A stretch of 35,648 bases of DNA from Clostridia bacterium (GTDB lineage: Bacteria > Bacillota > Clostridia > Lachnospirales > Anaerotignaceae), in NCBI GenBank assembly GCA_900757025.1, contig CAAEMG010000027.1, forward strand, positions 1 to 35,648, given 5' to 3'. Position 1 is the stretch's first letter. Every line of letters begins with the position of its first letter. The position numbers and the translations under genes were made by a program. The notes below the pieces were generated by a model. The model was not told the DNA's origin. It worked only from the letters and a program-made list of their open reading frames with translations, and did not search any database. Below are positions 1-8,650 of the stretch, in pieces.

Positions 1-13
1 GACGACTTGTACT

Positions 14-41
14 ATTATACACTTTCCTCCCCTTTTGTCAA
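14..41 (-). promoter_or_regulatory. Consensus sigma-A promoter reading off the left edge
   Basis: On the minus strand a perfect TTGACA (36-41) is followed after 16 bases by a perfect TATAAT (14-19). It lies downstream of the terminator of the methyltransferase gene and points out of the window, so it should serve a gene or RNA to the left that cannot be seen here. Confidence 0.6.
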
Positions 42-81
42 CACCTTTTTTGAAAAAAATTTCAACTTTTTTCAAAAACTT

Positions 82-110
82 AAAAAAAGCCCGAATTTTT
101 GGGCTTTTTC
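82..110 (-). terminator. Rho-independent terminator after the methyltransferase gene
   Basis: Read on the minus strand, AAAAAGCCC and GGGCTTTTT form a stem around an A/T loop, followed by a T run. It lies about 20 bases beyond the stop codon of the methyltransferase reading frame. Confidence 0.75.
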
Positions 111-130
111 GCATTCATTTGCACTCAAAT

Positions 131-1289
131 TTATCTGTTTATATATCCGCCTTTTTCCAGCAACTCAACAAGTGTAGGTCTGAAATTAAAGCTCTTGCAA
201 AGCTTATCCGTTTCATCAAGCATAAGCCTTCTGTGTTTTTGCGTTATATTGCTTTTAACAGCTCTTATAAGTATATTCTTTGGTGTATGTTCAAAATCTA
301 TAAACTCCAAAAGCTGTGTCTTATAGCCGCAGTATTCAAGCATATTGCCTCTTACAGCGTCTGTCATTAGCGCAGCAGCCCTTTCTTTTATTATTCCGTA
401 TCTTTCTATAATAGAAAGCTCACTGTCTCTCATCTGTCCGCACAGCTCGTGCTGACAGCATGGAACAGATATTATAATGTCCGCATTCCAGCTTATAGCG
501 TTATAGAGAGCAAAATCCGTTGCTGTATCACAGGCATGAAGAGTTATAACCATGTCAATTTTTTCATTCGTCCTGTATCCGTTTATATCGCCCACTTCAA
601 AATGAAGGTTTTCATAGCCATATTTTTCAGCCGCAATATTGCATTTTTTTTATAACATCAGCTTTTAAATCCAGCCCCGTTACATTAACGGGCATTCTCT
701 TTATATACGTAAAATAATAGTATACAACAAATGTAAGATAAGATTTTCCACAGCCGAAATCTATTATATTCAATGTTTTAAGTCCTGTTTTCTCAACAGC
801 ATCATCTATAAACTCTATAAATTTATTTATCTGCCTGTATTTGTCATACATGGAATTTACTACTTTTCCCTCTTTTGTGAAAACTCCCATGTCTACAAGA
901 GGCGCAATAATTTCTCCCTCCGTAATAAGATAATTTTTCACTTTGTTATGGCTTTCTTCTTTCTTTTGGCAGCTGTTGTTTCTCTTTTTATTAAAAAGAA
1001 CTTTTTCTTTTTTTGTTATCTTAACAGAATACTCAAATTCATCGTCCCACAAATTTATCTGTCTGAAACCTTCTTTTATCATTTCGTCAATGAAATTTTC
1101 ACCTTCTTCAGGCAAAAAATTTCTGTGGAAAGCCTGCTTTTGAGTGAACTTTTCCACATAAAACATATCTTTTTTTAATTCGCCTGTTACTTTACGAAAT
1201 TCACTTTCTTTGTTTTTATTGTCGCTTAAAACAAATTTATATATTTTCTGCCAGTTTAAATTTTTTATATATTCCGCCGCTTCCTGCAT
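131..1289 (-). pseudogene. Class I SAM-dependent methyltransferase, frameshifted
   Basis: Two adjacent minus-strand frames together encode one protein of about 385 residues. The first (from the ATG at 1289) holds a SAM-binding motif I, DFGCGKSYLTF, and runs to a stop just after VIKKMQYCG. The second carries the downstream half, including ITLHACDTATD and SVPCCQHEL. Removing one A from the eight-A run at 644-651 joins them as VIKKCNIAAEKYGYE. The pattern resembles the Methyltransf_32 (METTL25/RRNAD1-like) family; the substrate is unknown. I chose ATG 1289 over the upstream TTG at 1301 because GGAGG lies five bases before it. The break could be a real inactivating indel, a homopolymer sequencing error, or slippage during transcription of the A8 run. 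Both halves otherwise look intact, which argues for a recent change or an artefact. Confidence 0.75.
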
Positions 1290-1344
1290 ATTTTCCTCCA
1301 AAAATTTTTTATTGTTAAAAGCATATACCGCCCATATTGAAAAT

Positions 1345-1390
1345 GCAATAAAAAAGGCGAAAAATGCCTTTGCAGATTTCGCCTTTTTGT
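1345..1390 (-). terminator. ppdK: Rho-independent terminator of ppdK
   Basis: On the minus strand AAAAAGGCGAAA (1377-1388) pairs with TTTCGCCTTTTT (1351-1362), and a T-rich tail follows. It lies about 20 bases after the ppdK stop codon and separates ppdK from the methyltransferase. Confidence 0.8.
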
Positions 1391-1407
1391 TTTATATAAA
1401 TTTCAAA

Positions 1408-4038
1408 TTAACCTCTTGGGTATACAATCTGAGCCTGTGCCGCCGCAAGACGTGCAATAGGAACTCTGAAAGGTGAGCATGAAACATAATCCAAGCCTAT
1501 TATATGGCAGAATTCTATTGACGAAGGGTCTCCGCCGTGTTCGCCGCATATTCCCAAATGAAGGTCAGGTCTTGTTTCTCTGCCCTTCTTAACGGCTATT
1601 TTCATAAGCTCGCCTACGCCCGTTCTGTCAAGGTGTGCAGTAGGGTCACCTTCATAAATCTTCTTTTCAATGTAATCGTGCAAAATCTTGCCTGCGTCAT
1701 CTCTTGAAAGACCATAGCACATCTGTGTAAGGTCATTTGTACCGAATGAGAAGAACTCTGCTTCTTTTGCAATTTCGTCTGCTGTAAGGGCAGCTCTCGG
1801 AATTTCAATCATTGTTCCGACAAGATATTTCATTTCCATTCCCGATTCTTTTATAAGCTTGTCGGCAACCTCAACAATAAGCTTTTTAACATATTTAAGC
1901 TCGTTAACATCGCCTACAAGAGGAACCATTATTTCCGGAACAATGTTGTATCCTTTGTTTTTCTTAACTTCAAGAGCAGCCTCAATTATGGCACTTGTCT
2001 GCATTTTCGCAATTTCGGGATATGTAACGGCAAGACGGCATCCTCTGTGACCCATCATAGGGTTAATTTCATGAAGGCCTCTTGCTTTTATTTTAAGTTC
2101 TTCAACCGTTTTGCCCAAAGTCTTTGCTATTTCTTCAAAATCTTCGTCTGCCGAAGGCATAAATTCATGGAGAGGTGGGTCAAGAAGACGAATTGTAACA
2201 GGTCTTTCTCCCATTGCCTCATAAATTCCTATAAAGTCCTCTTTCTGGTATGGCTTTATGGCCTCAAGAGCAGCAATTCTTTCTTCTTCTGTATCGCAAA
2301 GAATCATTGTACGGAATTTAAGTATACGGTCTGCCTCAAAGAACATATGCTCAGTTCTTGTAAGACCTATGCCTTCTGCGCCAAATTCAACGGCATTATG
2401 TGCATCTTTTGGAGTATCGGCATTTGTTCTTATTTTAAGAACTCTCTTTGCGTCTGCCCAGCCCATAAATGTCGCAAAGTCGCCTGTAATTTCAGGCTCA
2501 ACGGTTTTTATGTCCTCGCCGTAAATGTTGCCTGTAGAACCGTCTATAGAGATATAGTCTCCTTCTCTGAACTCTCTGTCGCCAAGAGTAAACACCTTGT
2601 TTTCTTCGTCCATTCTTATTTCTTCACAGCCGGAAACACAGCATCTGCCCATTCCTCTTGCAACTACGGCTGCGTGGCTTGTCATGCCGCCTCTTACCGT
2701 AAGTATGCCCTCTGCCACAGCCATGCCTTCAATGTCCTCAGGGCTTGTTTCAAGACGCACAAGCACAACTCTTTCACCTTTTGCGGCAGCTGCCTGTGCA
2801 TCTTCTGCTGTAAAGTAAATTTTGCCTGCACCTGCGCCCGGAGAAGCAGGAAGACCTTTTCCTATAGGTTTTGCAGCCTTTAAAAGAGCCTTGTCAAAAG
2901 CAGGGTGAAGCAGCTGGTCAAGCTGTTTAGGTTCAACCTTCATAAGAGCCTCATCTGTTGTAATAAGACCTTCGTGAACCATATCTACGGCTATTTTAAG
3001 GGCAGCCTGTGCCGTTCTTTTTCCGTTTCTTGTCTGAAGGAAATAGAGCTTTCCGTTTTCTATTGTAAACTCCATGTCCTGCATATCTTTATAATGTGTT
3101 TCAAGTTTATGTGCTATTTCATAAAACTGTTTGTAAACTTCCGGCATATCCTGTTCAAGTGTTGCTATAGGCTTAGGTGTTCTTACGCCGGCAACAACGT
3201 CTTCGCCCTGTGCGTTTATAAGATATTCGCCGAACATTGCATTTTCACCTGTAGCCGCATTACGTGTAAATGCAACTCCCGTGCCCGATGTATCGCCCAT
3301 GTTGCCGAATACCATCATCTGAACATTTACGGCTGTGCCCCAGCTGTAAGGAATGTCGTTCATTCTTCTGTATACAAATGCTCTTGGGTTATCCCATGAA
3401 TGGAATACCGCCTTTATTGCTTCATAAAGCTGATGAATAGGGTCCTGAGGAAATTCCTTTCCCTGGTCGTCAAAATAAATTTTCTTAAATATTGCCACAA
3501 GTTCTTTAAGGTCGTCTGCCGTAAGACCCGTGTCATATTTAACGCCTTTTTCTTCTTTAAACTTATCAAGTTTTCTTTCAAATTTTGCCTTTGAAACGCC
3601 TATAACAACATCGGCAAACATCATAATAAATCTTCTGTAGCTGTCGTATGCAAATCTCGGATTTCCTGTTTTTCTTGCAAGGCCTTCAACAGTTTCGTCG
3701 TTTAAACCAAGGTTTAAAACCGTATCCATCATGCCGGGCATGGAAGCTCTCGCACCGGAACGAACGGAAACCAAAAGAGGATTTTCAACATCGCCGAATT
3801 TCTTTCCGGCAAGACCCTCAAGCTTAACTACAGCCTCATTAATCTGCTGTTTCATTTCATCGTTAAATACTTTGCCGCTGTTGTTAAATTCTGTACATGC
3901 TTCCGTAGAAATTGTAAAGCCGTGAGGAATAGGAAGACCCAAATTTGTCATTTCCGCAAGATTTGCGCCTTTTCCTCCCAAAAGATTTCTCATTGAGGCA
4001 TTGCCTTCGCTAAACATATAAACATATTTTGCAGCCAT
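1408..4038 (-). CDS. ppdK: Pyruvate, phosphate dikinase
   Basis: This cytoplasmic enzyme interconverts pyruvate + ATP + Pi and phosphoenolpyruvate + AMP + PPi. In anaerobes it often works glycolytically with PPi. From the ATG at 4038 the protein has 876 residues. The N-terminal nucleotide-binding region opens with EGNASMRNLLGGKGANLAEM. The phosphohistidine domain has GGMTSHAAVVARGMG with the catalytic His at residue 455. The C-terminal PEP/pyruvate barrel has HLGICGEHGG with the catalytic Cys at 831. As I recall, these are the same residue numbers as in the Clostridium symbiosum enzyme. The start was moved four bases-of-SD inward from an ATG at 4053, because GGGGAG precedes the second ATG and the family begins MAxKYVYxF. 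The gene is monocistronic, with its own terminator and a likely promoter. No PPDK regulatory kinase is visible nearby. Confidence 0.98.
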   Translation of the reverse strand: MAAKYVYMFSEGNASMRNLLGGKGANLAEMTNLGLPIPHGFTISTEACTEFNNSGKVFNDEMKQQINEAVVKLEGLAGKKFGDVENPLLVSVRSGARASMPGMMDTVLNLGLNDETVEGLARKTGNPRFAYDSYRRFIMMFADVVIGVSKAKFERKLDKFKEEKGVKYDTGLTADDLKELVAIFKKIYFDDQGKEFPQDPIHQLYEAIKAVFHSWDNPRAFVYRRMNDIPYSWGTAVNVQMMVFGNMGDTSGTGVAFTRNAATGENAMFGEYLINAQGEDVVAGVRTPKPIATLEQDMPEVYKQFYEIAHKLETHYKDMQDMEFTIENGKLYFLQTRNGKRTAQAALKIAVDMVHEGLITTDEALMKVEPKQLDQLLHPAFDKALLKAAKPIGKGLPASPGAGAGKIYFTAEDAQAAAAKGERVVLVRLETSPEDIEGMAVAEGILTVRGGMTSHAAVVARGMGRCCVSGCEEIRMDEENKVFTLGDREFREGDYISIDGSTGNIYGEDIKTVEPEITGDFATFMGWADAKRVLKIRTNADTPKDAHNAVEFGAEGIGLTRTEHMFFEADRILKFRTMILCDTEEERIAALEAIKPYQKEDFIGIYEAMGERPVTIRLLDPPLHEFMPSADEDFEEIAKTLGKTVEELKIKARGLHEINPMMGHRGCRLAVTYPEIAKMQTSAIIEAALEVKKNKGYNIVPEIMVPLVGDVNELKYVKKLIVEVADKLIKESGMEMKYLVGTMIEIPRAALTADEIAKEAEFFSFGTNDLTQMCYGLSRDDAGKILHDYIEKKIYEGDPTAHLDRTGVGELMKIAVKKGRETRPDLHLGICGEHGGDPSSIEFCHIIGLDYVSCSPFRVPIARLAAAQAQIVYPRG

Positions 4039-4440
4039 TTTTAACTCCCCCATTCACCGCACTCGCATAAGCGTAGTTTATTTACTGAATTACTCTGTTC
4101 TTCTTCTCTTTACGTTATTCATAATAACACATATTTCAGTTATAAACAACCGCTTTAATAACAAAAATATTATTTTCTGTGCAAATCATTCGCATGAAAG
4201 CTGTGAGTTTATTATATTTTTCTCTTTTTTTCGTTCTTTAAATTGTTTATTTCATACAATCAAACTTTATGTTCTTGCATATATCAAAAATCGTAATTTT
4301 ATTACCATTTATTTAAACCCTATATTTATAAGCTTTGACAGAACTTTTTGCTGATTTTAACCGTCATTTTTTCATTCCGAGTCTCATAAAAGAATATTTT
4401 TTACCCACCGAATTGTTTTAATGAAATTCTCAATACATAC
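4039..4440. other. Gene-free AT-rich spacer upstream of ppdK
   Basis: About 400 bases between the thiI terminator and ppdK hold no credible reading frame. Apart from the proposed ppdK promoter I see no structured element. The long leader side (4150-4440) is A/T-rich without strong inverted repeats. Confidence 0.6.
4121..4149 (-). promoter_or_regulatory. ppdK: Probable ppdK promoter
   Basis: On the minus strand TTGTTT (4144-4149), a 17-base spacer and TATTAT (4121-4126) lie about 80 bases before the ppdK start. The match is good but not consensus, and the region is very AT-rich, so other sites are possible. Confidence 0.45.
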
Positions 4441-4471
4441 AAAAACACCCTCGCCGTTTAAGCAAGGGTGT
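4441..4471 (-). terminator. Rho-independent terminator of the prmA-thiI operon
   Basis: On the minus strand ACACCCTTGC (4462-4471) pairs with GCGAGGGTGT (4445-4454), including one G-U pair, followed by TTTTG. It starts 8 bases after the thiI stop codon. Confidence 0.8.
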
Positions 4472-4478
4472 CTGCAAA

Positions 4479-5657
4479 TTAAAGGTCATATACAGTTATT
4501 TCTTCGTATGCCTTTTCAAGTATTTCGTCTAATTTTTCAAGTCTGCTTTCTATTTTGTTTATAACGCTTGTTTTCGGTCTTGTTTCGGGGTGCTTTGCCA
4601 CAAATATTGTGCAGCAGTCCTCGTAAGGCAGTATTGATGTGTCAAACGTACCTATTTTTCTTGCCATGTCAACTATTTCCTGTTTGTCCATGCCTGCAAG
4701 AGGTCTTAAAACAGGCATTGTGCAAGCTGCATTTATGGCGTTTATGCCCTGCATTGTCTGGCTTGCAACCTGTCCCACGCTGTCGCCTGTTATAAGCCCG
4801 TCTGCATGTTCTTTAAGGGCTATTTTTTCGGCAGTTTTCATCATTGCCCTTTTAAGGAATATTGTAAGCTTGTCTTCGGGAACATTTTCCAAAAGATAAA
4901 GCTGAAGCTCCGTAAAAGGCACAACATGAAGTCTTATTCCTCCTGTATATTCCCCAACTATGGAGGCAAGGTCTATAACCTTCTGCTTTGCTCTTTCCCC
5001 TGTGTACGGTGGGGAATGGAAATATACGGCACTGACCTCAACTCCACGTTTTGCCATCATCCATGCGGCAACAGGGCTGTCTATACCGCCCGAAAGAAGG
5101 GCAACCGCCCTGCCCGATGAACCGTAAGGAAGTCCGCCGAAAGCAGGTATTGATTTTGAATATATATAAGCGTCGTTTCTGAGTTCTACAGTAAGCACAA
5201 CCTCAGGGTTATGAACGTCAACCGTAAGGTTATCCATATTTTCAAATATAACCTCGCCTATTGCCGCCGAAACCTCATTGCTTTCCATAGGATACTGTTT
5301 GTTGCTTCTTTTTGTAAGTACTTTAAAAGTATATTCCTTGTCACCGAAATATTTCTTCATATGCTCAAGGGCAACCCTGCTTAAATTTTCTATGCTCTGG
5401 TCGGAAACCTTTAAACCCGGAGCCGTTCCCAAAATACCGAAAATTTTGTTTACCTTCGGTATCAGCAAATCAAAATCAATTTCCGTTTCTCCTCTTGCCT
5501 CTACAATAAGACGGCCCTGTTCACGAACAACATAAAACTGTCCGTATTCGTCAATATTTTTTCTTATGGCGTCCACAAGACGGGTTATAAACAGCTTTCT
5601 GTTGTTTCCCCTCATGGCTATTTCGCCATACTTAACTATAAGCACTTTTTCTTCCAT
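4479..5657 (-). CDS. thiI: tRNA 4-thiouridine synthase ThiI (no rhodanese domain)
   Basis: ThiI adenylates U8 of tRNA and transfers sulfur to form 4-thiouridine. In some bacteria it also takes part in thiamine thiazole synthesis. The 392-residue protein has an N-terminal ferredoxin-like/THUMP RNA-binding region (about residues 1-165) and a PP-loop ATPase motif, LLSGGIDSPVAAW, near residue 188. There is a conserved EDCCTIFVAKHP segment close to the C terminus. The C-terminal rhodanese domain found in E. coli is absent, which is the short form typical of Firmicutes. The short form needs persulfide delivered directly by a dedicated cysteine desulfurase. That partner is the gene immediately upstream, 13 bases away. 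A GGGAG ribosome binding site lies six bases before the ATG. Confidence 0.96.
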   Translation of the reverse strand: MEEKVLIVKYGEIAMRGNNRKLFITRLVDAIRKNIDEYGQFYVVREQGRLIVEARGETEIDFDLLIPKVNKIFGILGTAPGLKVSDQSIENLSRVALEHMKKYFGDKEYTFKVLTKRSNKQYPMESNEVSAAIGEVIFENMDNLTVDVHNPEVVLTVELRNDAYIYSKSIPAFGGLPYGSSGRAVALLSGGIDSPVAAWMMAKRGVEVSAVYFHSPPYTGERAKQKVIDLASIVGEYTGGIRLHVVPFTELQLYLLENVPEDKLTIFLKRAMMKTAEKIALKEHADGLITGDSVGQVASQTMQGINAINAACTMPVLRPLAGMDKQEIVDMARKIGTFDTSILPYEDCCTIFVAKHPETRPKTSVINKIESRLEKLDEILEKAYEEITVYDL

Positions 5658-5670
5658 GCCAATCTCCCGT

Positions 5671-6831
5671 TTATCTTTTTCTGTTAAATCTTCTTAAAAA
5701 CGCTACGGCTTCCTTTACTGCATCGGCGCAGCAGTCTGCCTCTTCAATAGTGTTAAATCTTGAAAAGCTGAAACGTATGGAACCTTGAATATCATCGTCA
5801 TCAAGACCAATAGCCCCCAAAACGGAGCTTTGTATTTTCTTTCTGCTGTTGCAGGCGGAACCCGCCGAAACAACAACGCCTTTTTCCTCAAGGGCATGAA
5901 GAAGAACTTCACTTCTTATGTTTTTAAAGCCTATGTTTAAAACATAAGGGCTTGCCTCTTCAACCGATTCTCCGTTTAAAAAGCTGTCCGAAACCTCGCC
6001 CAAAATTCTCTCCGCAAGATGCTTTTTAAGGTCATATATTTTTTTGTTGCTTTCTTCAAGGTTTTTGTATGCGTCCTGCGCCGCAACAGCCATAGCCGCC
6101 GCACCTGCCGCATTTTCAGTTCCCGGTCTTTGTCCGCTTTGCTGACCGCCGCCCAAAAGAAGCGGCTTTACTTTTAAGCCTTTTTTCATGTAAAAAAGAC
6201 CCACACCCTTAGGGCCGTTAAATTTGTGTGCGCTTGCCGAAAGCATATCGCATTTAAACTTTTTAACGTCGATTTTATATTTACCGAAAGCCTGAACGGC
6301 ATCAATGTGGAAAAGCGTGTTTTTGTTTTTTTCTTTTATTGCTTTTCCGATTTCTTCCGCACGCTGAATTGTGCCTATTTCATTATTTATAAGTATAATG
6401 CTTACAAGCACGGTATCCTCTCTTACGGCGTTTTTAATATCCTCTGTGCTTACGTAGCCTTTTTCGTCAACGGGAAGATATGTAACCTCCCAGCCCTTTT
6501 CTTCAAGTGCGGCAAAAGGCTTTGAAACGGCAGGATGCTCTATGGCTGTTGTAACCATATGTTTTCCGCTTCTTATATATCCTTCTGCCGTGCCGAAAAT
6601 TGCCCAGTTGTCGCCTTCCGTACCGCCGGAGGTAAAATAAATCTCATTTTCGGTGCAGTTTATAAGCCTTGCAAGAATTTTTGCAGAGTCTTTTAAAATG
6701 TTGTCTGCCTCCATGCCCATTACGCTTGACGCACCGGGGTTTGCATAATAATCCGTAAGCACTTCAACCATTTTTTCGGCACTTGCGGGAAGTATTTTCG
6801 TACTTGCCGCATTATCAAAATAAACCTTCAT
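5671..6831 (-). CDS. Cysteine desulfurase (NifS/IscS family), probable ThiI partner
   Basis: This PLP enzyme removes sulfur from L-cysteine as a protein-bound persulfide plus alanine. The protein has 386 residues from ATG 6831. Visible landmarks are the N-terminal YFDNAASTK, the cofactor-facing HIDAVQAFGK, the PLP lysine in SASAHKFNGPKGVG, GQRPGTENAAG, and the catalytic cysteine in SAGSACNSRK. A longer frame begins at a TTG (6858) that overlaps rsmE. I prefer the ATG because proteins of this family start right before YFDNAATT and GGTG lies a suitable distance upstream. It sits between rsmE and thiI with short gaps. The pairing with thiI matches the Bacillus NifZ-ThiI arrangement, so a dedicated role in tRNA thiolation is inferred rather than general Fe-S assembly. 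No iscU or sufU is present here. Confidence 0.93.
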   Translation of the reverse strand: MKVYFDNAASTKILPASAEKMVEVLTDYYANPGASSVMGMEADNILKDSAKILARLINCTENEIYFTSGGTEGDNWAIFGTAEGYIRSGKHMVTTAIEHPAVSKPFAALEEKGWEVTYLPVDEKGYVSTEDIKNAVREDTVLVSIILINNEIGTIQRAEEIGKAIKEKNKNTLFHIDAVQAFGKYKIDVKKFKCDMLSASAHKFNGPKGVGLFYMKKGLKVKPLLLGGGQQSGQRPGTENAAGAAAMAVAAQDAYKNLEESNKKIYDLKKHLAERILGEVSDSFLNGESVEEASPYVLNIGFKNIRSEVLLHALEEKGVVVSAGSACNSRKKIQSSVLGAIGLDDDDIQGSIRFSFSRFNTIEEADCCADAVKEAVAFLRRFNRKR

Positions 6832-6850
6832 TTTTTTCACCAGTTTTTCT

Positions 6851-7582
6851 TTATCCAAGTTCGTAAATAAGTATTGCCGCCGTAACCATGCCGGCTGTTT
6901 CGGTTCTCAGTATTCTCTTGCCCAAAGTTATAGGCTTAATGCCATCTTTAATGGCTTTTTCTATTTCGCTTTGTGCAAAGCCGCCTTCCGGACCTATAAA
7001 TATGCCTAAACTCTTTCCCTTAAAGCTTTCCGCAAATTCTCTTATGCCGTTTTTCTCCTCAAGCTCATAGGGTATAATCGCTCCGTCAAGTAAAGACGCC
7101 ATTTTTAAAGCCTCGCCAAAACTTACAGGCTCATGCACATATGGTATAATTCCTCTTCCGCTTTGTTTTGCGGCAGATTCGGCAATTTTCTGCCATCTTT
7201 CGGTTTTTTTTGCGCTTTTGTCTTTTTTATCTATTTTTACAACAGCTCTTTCCGTTGACACGGGAACAAATTCGCAAACGCCTATTTCGGTGCATTTTTG
7301 AAGTATAAGCTCCATTTTGTCCGCCTTGGGAAGTGCCTGAAAAAGGGTTATTTTCAACTCCGGCTCGCTGTTACATTCACTTTGGCTTTCAATACTTAAA
7401 GTAACCTTTGTTTTTTCAATTTCTTTTATTACACATTCATAATCTCTGTTGAAGCCGTCGCACACAGTAAGCCTGTCGCCTGTTTTTGCTCTCAAAACAG
7501 TTCCTATATGCTTTGCATCGTCGCCTTCAATAAAAATTTCATTGTCCTTTACACTGTCGGGAGTTACAAAATATTTGGGCAT
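6851..7582 (-). CDS. rsmE: 16S rRNA m3U1498 methyltransferase RsmE
   Basis: This SPOUT-class enzyme N3-methylates U1498 of 16S rRNA. The 243-residue protein has the N-terminal PUA-like part (PKYFVTP...GDDAKHIGTVLRAK). The knotted C-terminal SAM site shows IFIGPEGGFAQSEIEKA and LGKRILRTETAGMVTAA. Length and both motifs are normal for the family. The start follows the prmA stop by four bases, with AGGTG before the ATG, so the two genes are cotranscribed and probably coupled. The prmA-rsmE order is widely conserved in Firmicutes. Confidence 0.96.
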   Translation of the reverse strand: MPKYFVTPDSVKDNEIFIEGDDAKHIGTVLRAKTGDRLTVCDGFNRDYECVIKEIEKTKVTLSIESQSECNSEPELKITLFQALPKADKMELILQKCTEIGVCEFVPVSTERAVVKIDKKDKSAKKTERWQKIAESAAKQSGRGIIPYVHEPVSFGEALKMASLLDGAIIPYELEEKNGIREFAESFKGKSLGIFIGPEGGFAQSEIEKAIKDGIKPITLGKRILRTETAGMVTAAILIYELG

Positions 7583-7586
7583 AATA

Positions 7587-8567
7587 TCACCTGCCTGTGT
7601 ATCTTGACGCTACTGCGCACCAGTCTTTTCTTGTTTTTGTTTCCAAAACTTCAAAGCCGTTTTCGCCGAGAGCCTTTAAAACATCGTCAAGACGTGTGTC
7701 TATAATTCCCGAGCATATAAAAATTCCGTTGTCCTTTATAAAGTTTGGAACCATAGGAGAAAGAGCAACTATAACGTCTGCAACAATGTTTGCCTCAACA
7801 ACGTCATATTTCTTTCCGCTGTATTTTTCGTGAAGCTTTTCGTCATCAAGTATGTTGCCTGCCATAACCTCATATTTTTCGTGAGGAATGTTGTTCATAT
7901 CGGCGTTTTCCGTAACTATTTTAACGGCGTTGGGGTCAATATCAACCATATCGGCATATTCCGCACCGAGAAGAAGTGATGCAATGCCTAAAATACCGCT
8001 GCCGCAGCCTATATCAAGAACTCTGTCGCCTTCTTTAAGATAATTTTCAATATGCTCTATGCAGCACTGTGTTGTTTCGTGTGTGCCTGTGCCGAAAATA
8101 TGGCCGGGGTCAATTTTAAGCACAATTTTGTCTGTAGGCTCTGCAAGGTTTTCCCAGCTTGGCTTAATCATAATTTTGTCGCCTACGGGCATAGGCTTAA
8201 AATATTTCTTCCAGTTGTTTGCCCAGTCCTCTTCCTTTATGTTTTTCATTGTTATTTTAAGACTGCCAAGGTCAAATTCTTTTTCGTTTTCCTTTAAAGA
8301 CGCAAGTCCGCTTTTTATTGCCGAAAGCATTTCCAGTCCGCTCATGTTGTCTGTAACAAAAAACGTAATGCCTGTTTTAAGGTTGTTTTTTTCTTCCACA
8401 AGTTCATCGGCAACATAGTCCCAATCTCTGTCGGGATTGTCCAAAAACTCCTGAAAATCTCTTTCGTCCTCTATCATAAGCCCTGTCAAGCCACATCCGT
8501 AAAGAAGTCCGCTTACAATTTCAAGTCCGTCAACGCTTGTTTCCACAAAAACTTCAAGCCAATCCAT
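7587..8567 (-). CDS. prmA: Ribosomal protein L11 methyltransferase PrmA
   Basis: PrmA trimethylates ribosomal protein L11. The protein has 326 residues. An N-terminal substrate-recognition region (MDWLEVFVETSVDG, typical of PrmA) is followed by the linker region IDPGHIFGTGTHETTQ. The Rossmann SAM motif is DRVLDIGCGSGILGI, with a later VVEANIVADVI segment. AGGAG lies eight bases before the ATG. It is the first gene of a four-gene unit, prmA-rsmE-cysteine desulfurase-thiI, all concerned with translation-apparatus modification. A promoter overlapping the end of the upstream AlkD-like gene probably drives it. Confidence 0.97.
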   Translation of the reverse strand: MDWLEVFVETSVDGLEIVSGLLYGCGLTGLMIEDERDFQEFLDNPDRDWDYVADELVEEKNNLKTGITFFVTDNMSGLEMLSAIKSGLASLKENEKEFDLGSLKITMKNIKEEDWANNWKKYFKPMPVGDKIMIKPSWENLAEPTDKIVLKIDPGHIFGTGTHETTQCCIEHIENYLKEGDRVLDIGCGSGILGIASLLLGAEYADMVDIDPNAVKIVTENADMNNIPHEKYEVMAGNILDDEKLHEKYSGKKYDVVEANIVADVIVALSPMVPNFIKDNGIFICSGIIDTRLDDVLKALGENGFEVLETKTRKDWCAVASRYTGR

Positions 8568-8621
8568 TTTGTTTTCTCCTTTTTTTGTTTCCTCTATGCT
8601 AAATTAAATACCTAATATTTA

Positions 8622-8650
8622 ATATTAATATATCCGCCGGATTTTATCAA
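8622..8650 (-). promoter_or_regulatory. Probable promoter of the prmA operon
   Basis: On the minus strand TTGATA (8645-8650) and TAATAT (8622-8627) are separated by 17 bases. The -35 element overlaps the stop codon of the AlkD-like gene. The start of transcription would lie about 45 bases before prmA. Confidence 0.5.

Noticed and set aside
2047..2883. Plus-strand 278-codon ORF opposite ppdK
   Set aside because: Shadow of the ppdK reading frame; composition is atypical and no motif is present.
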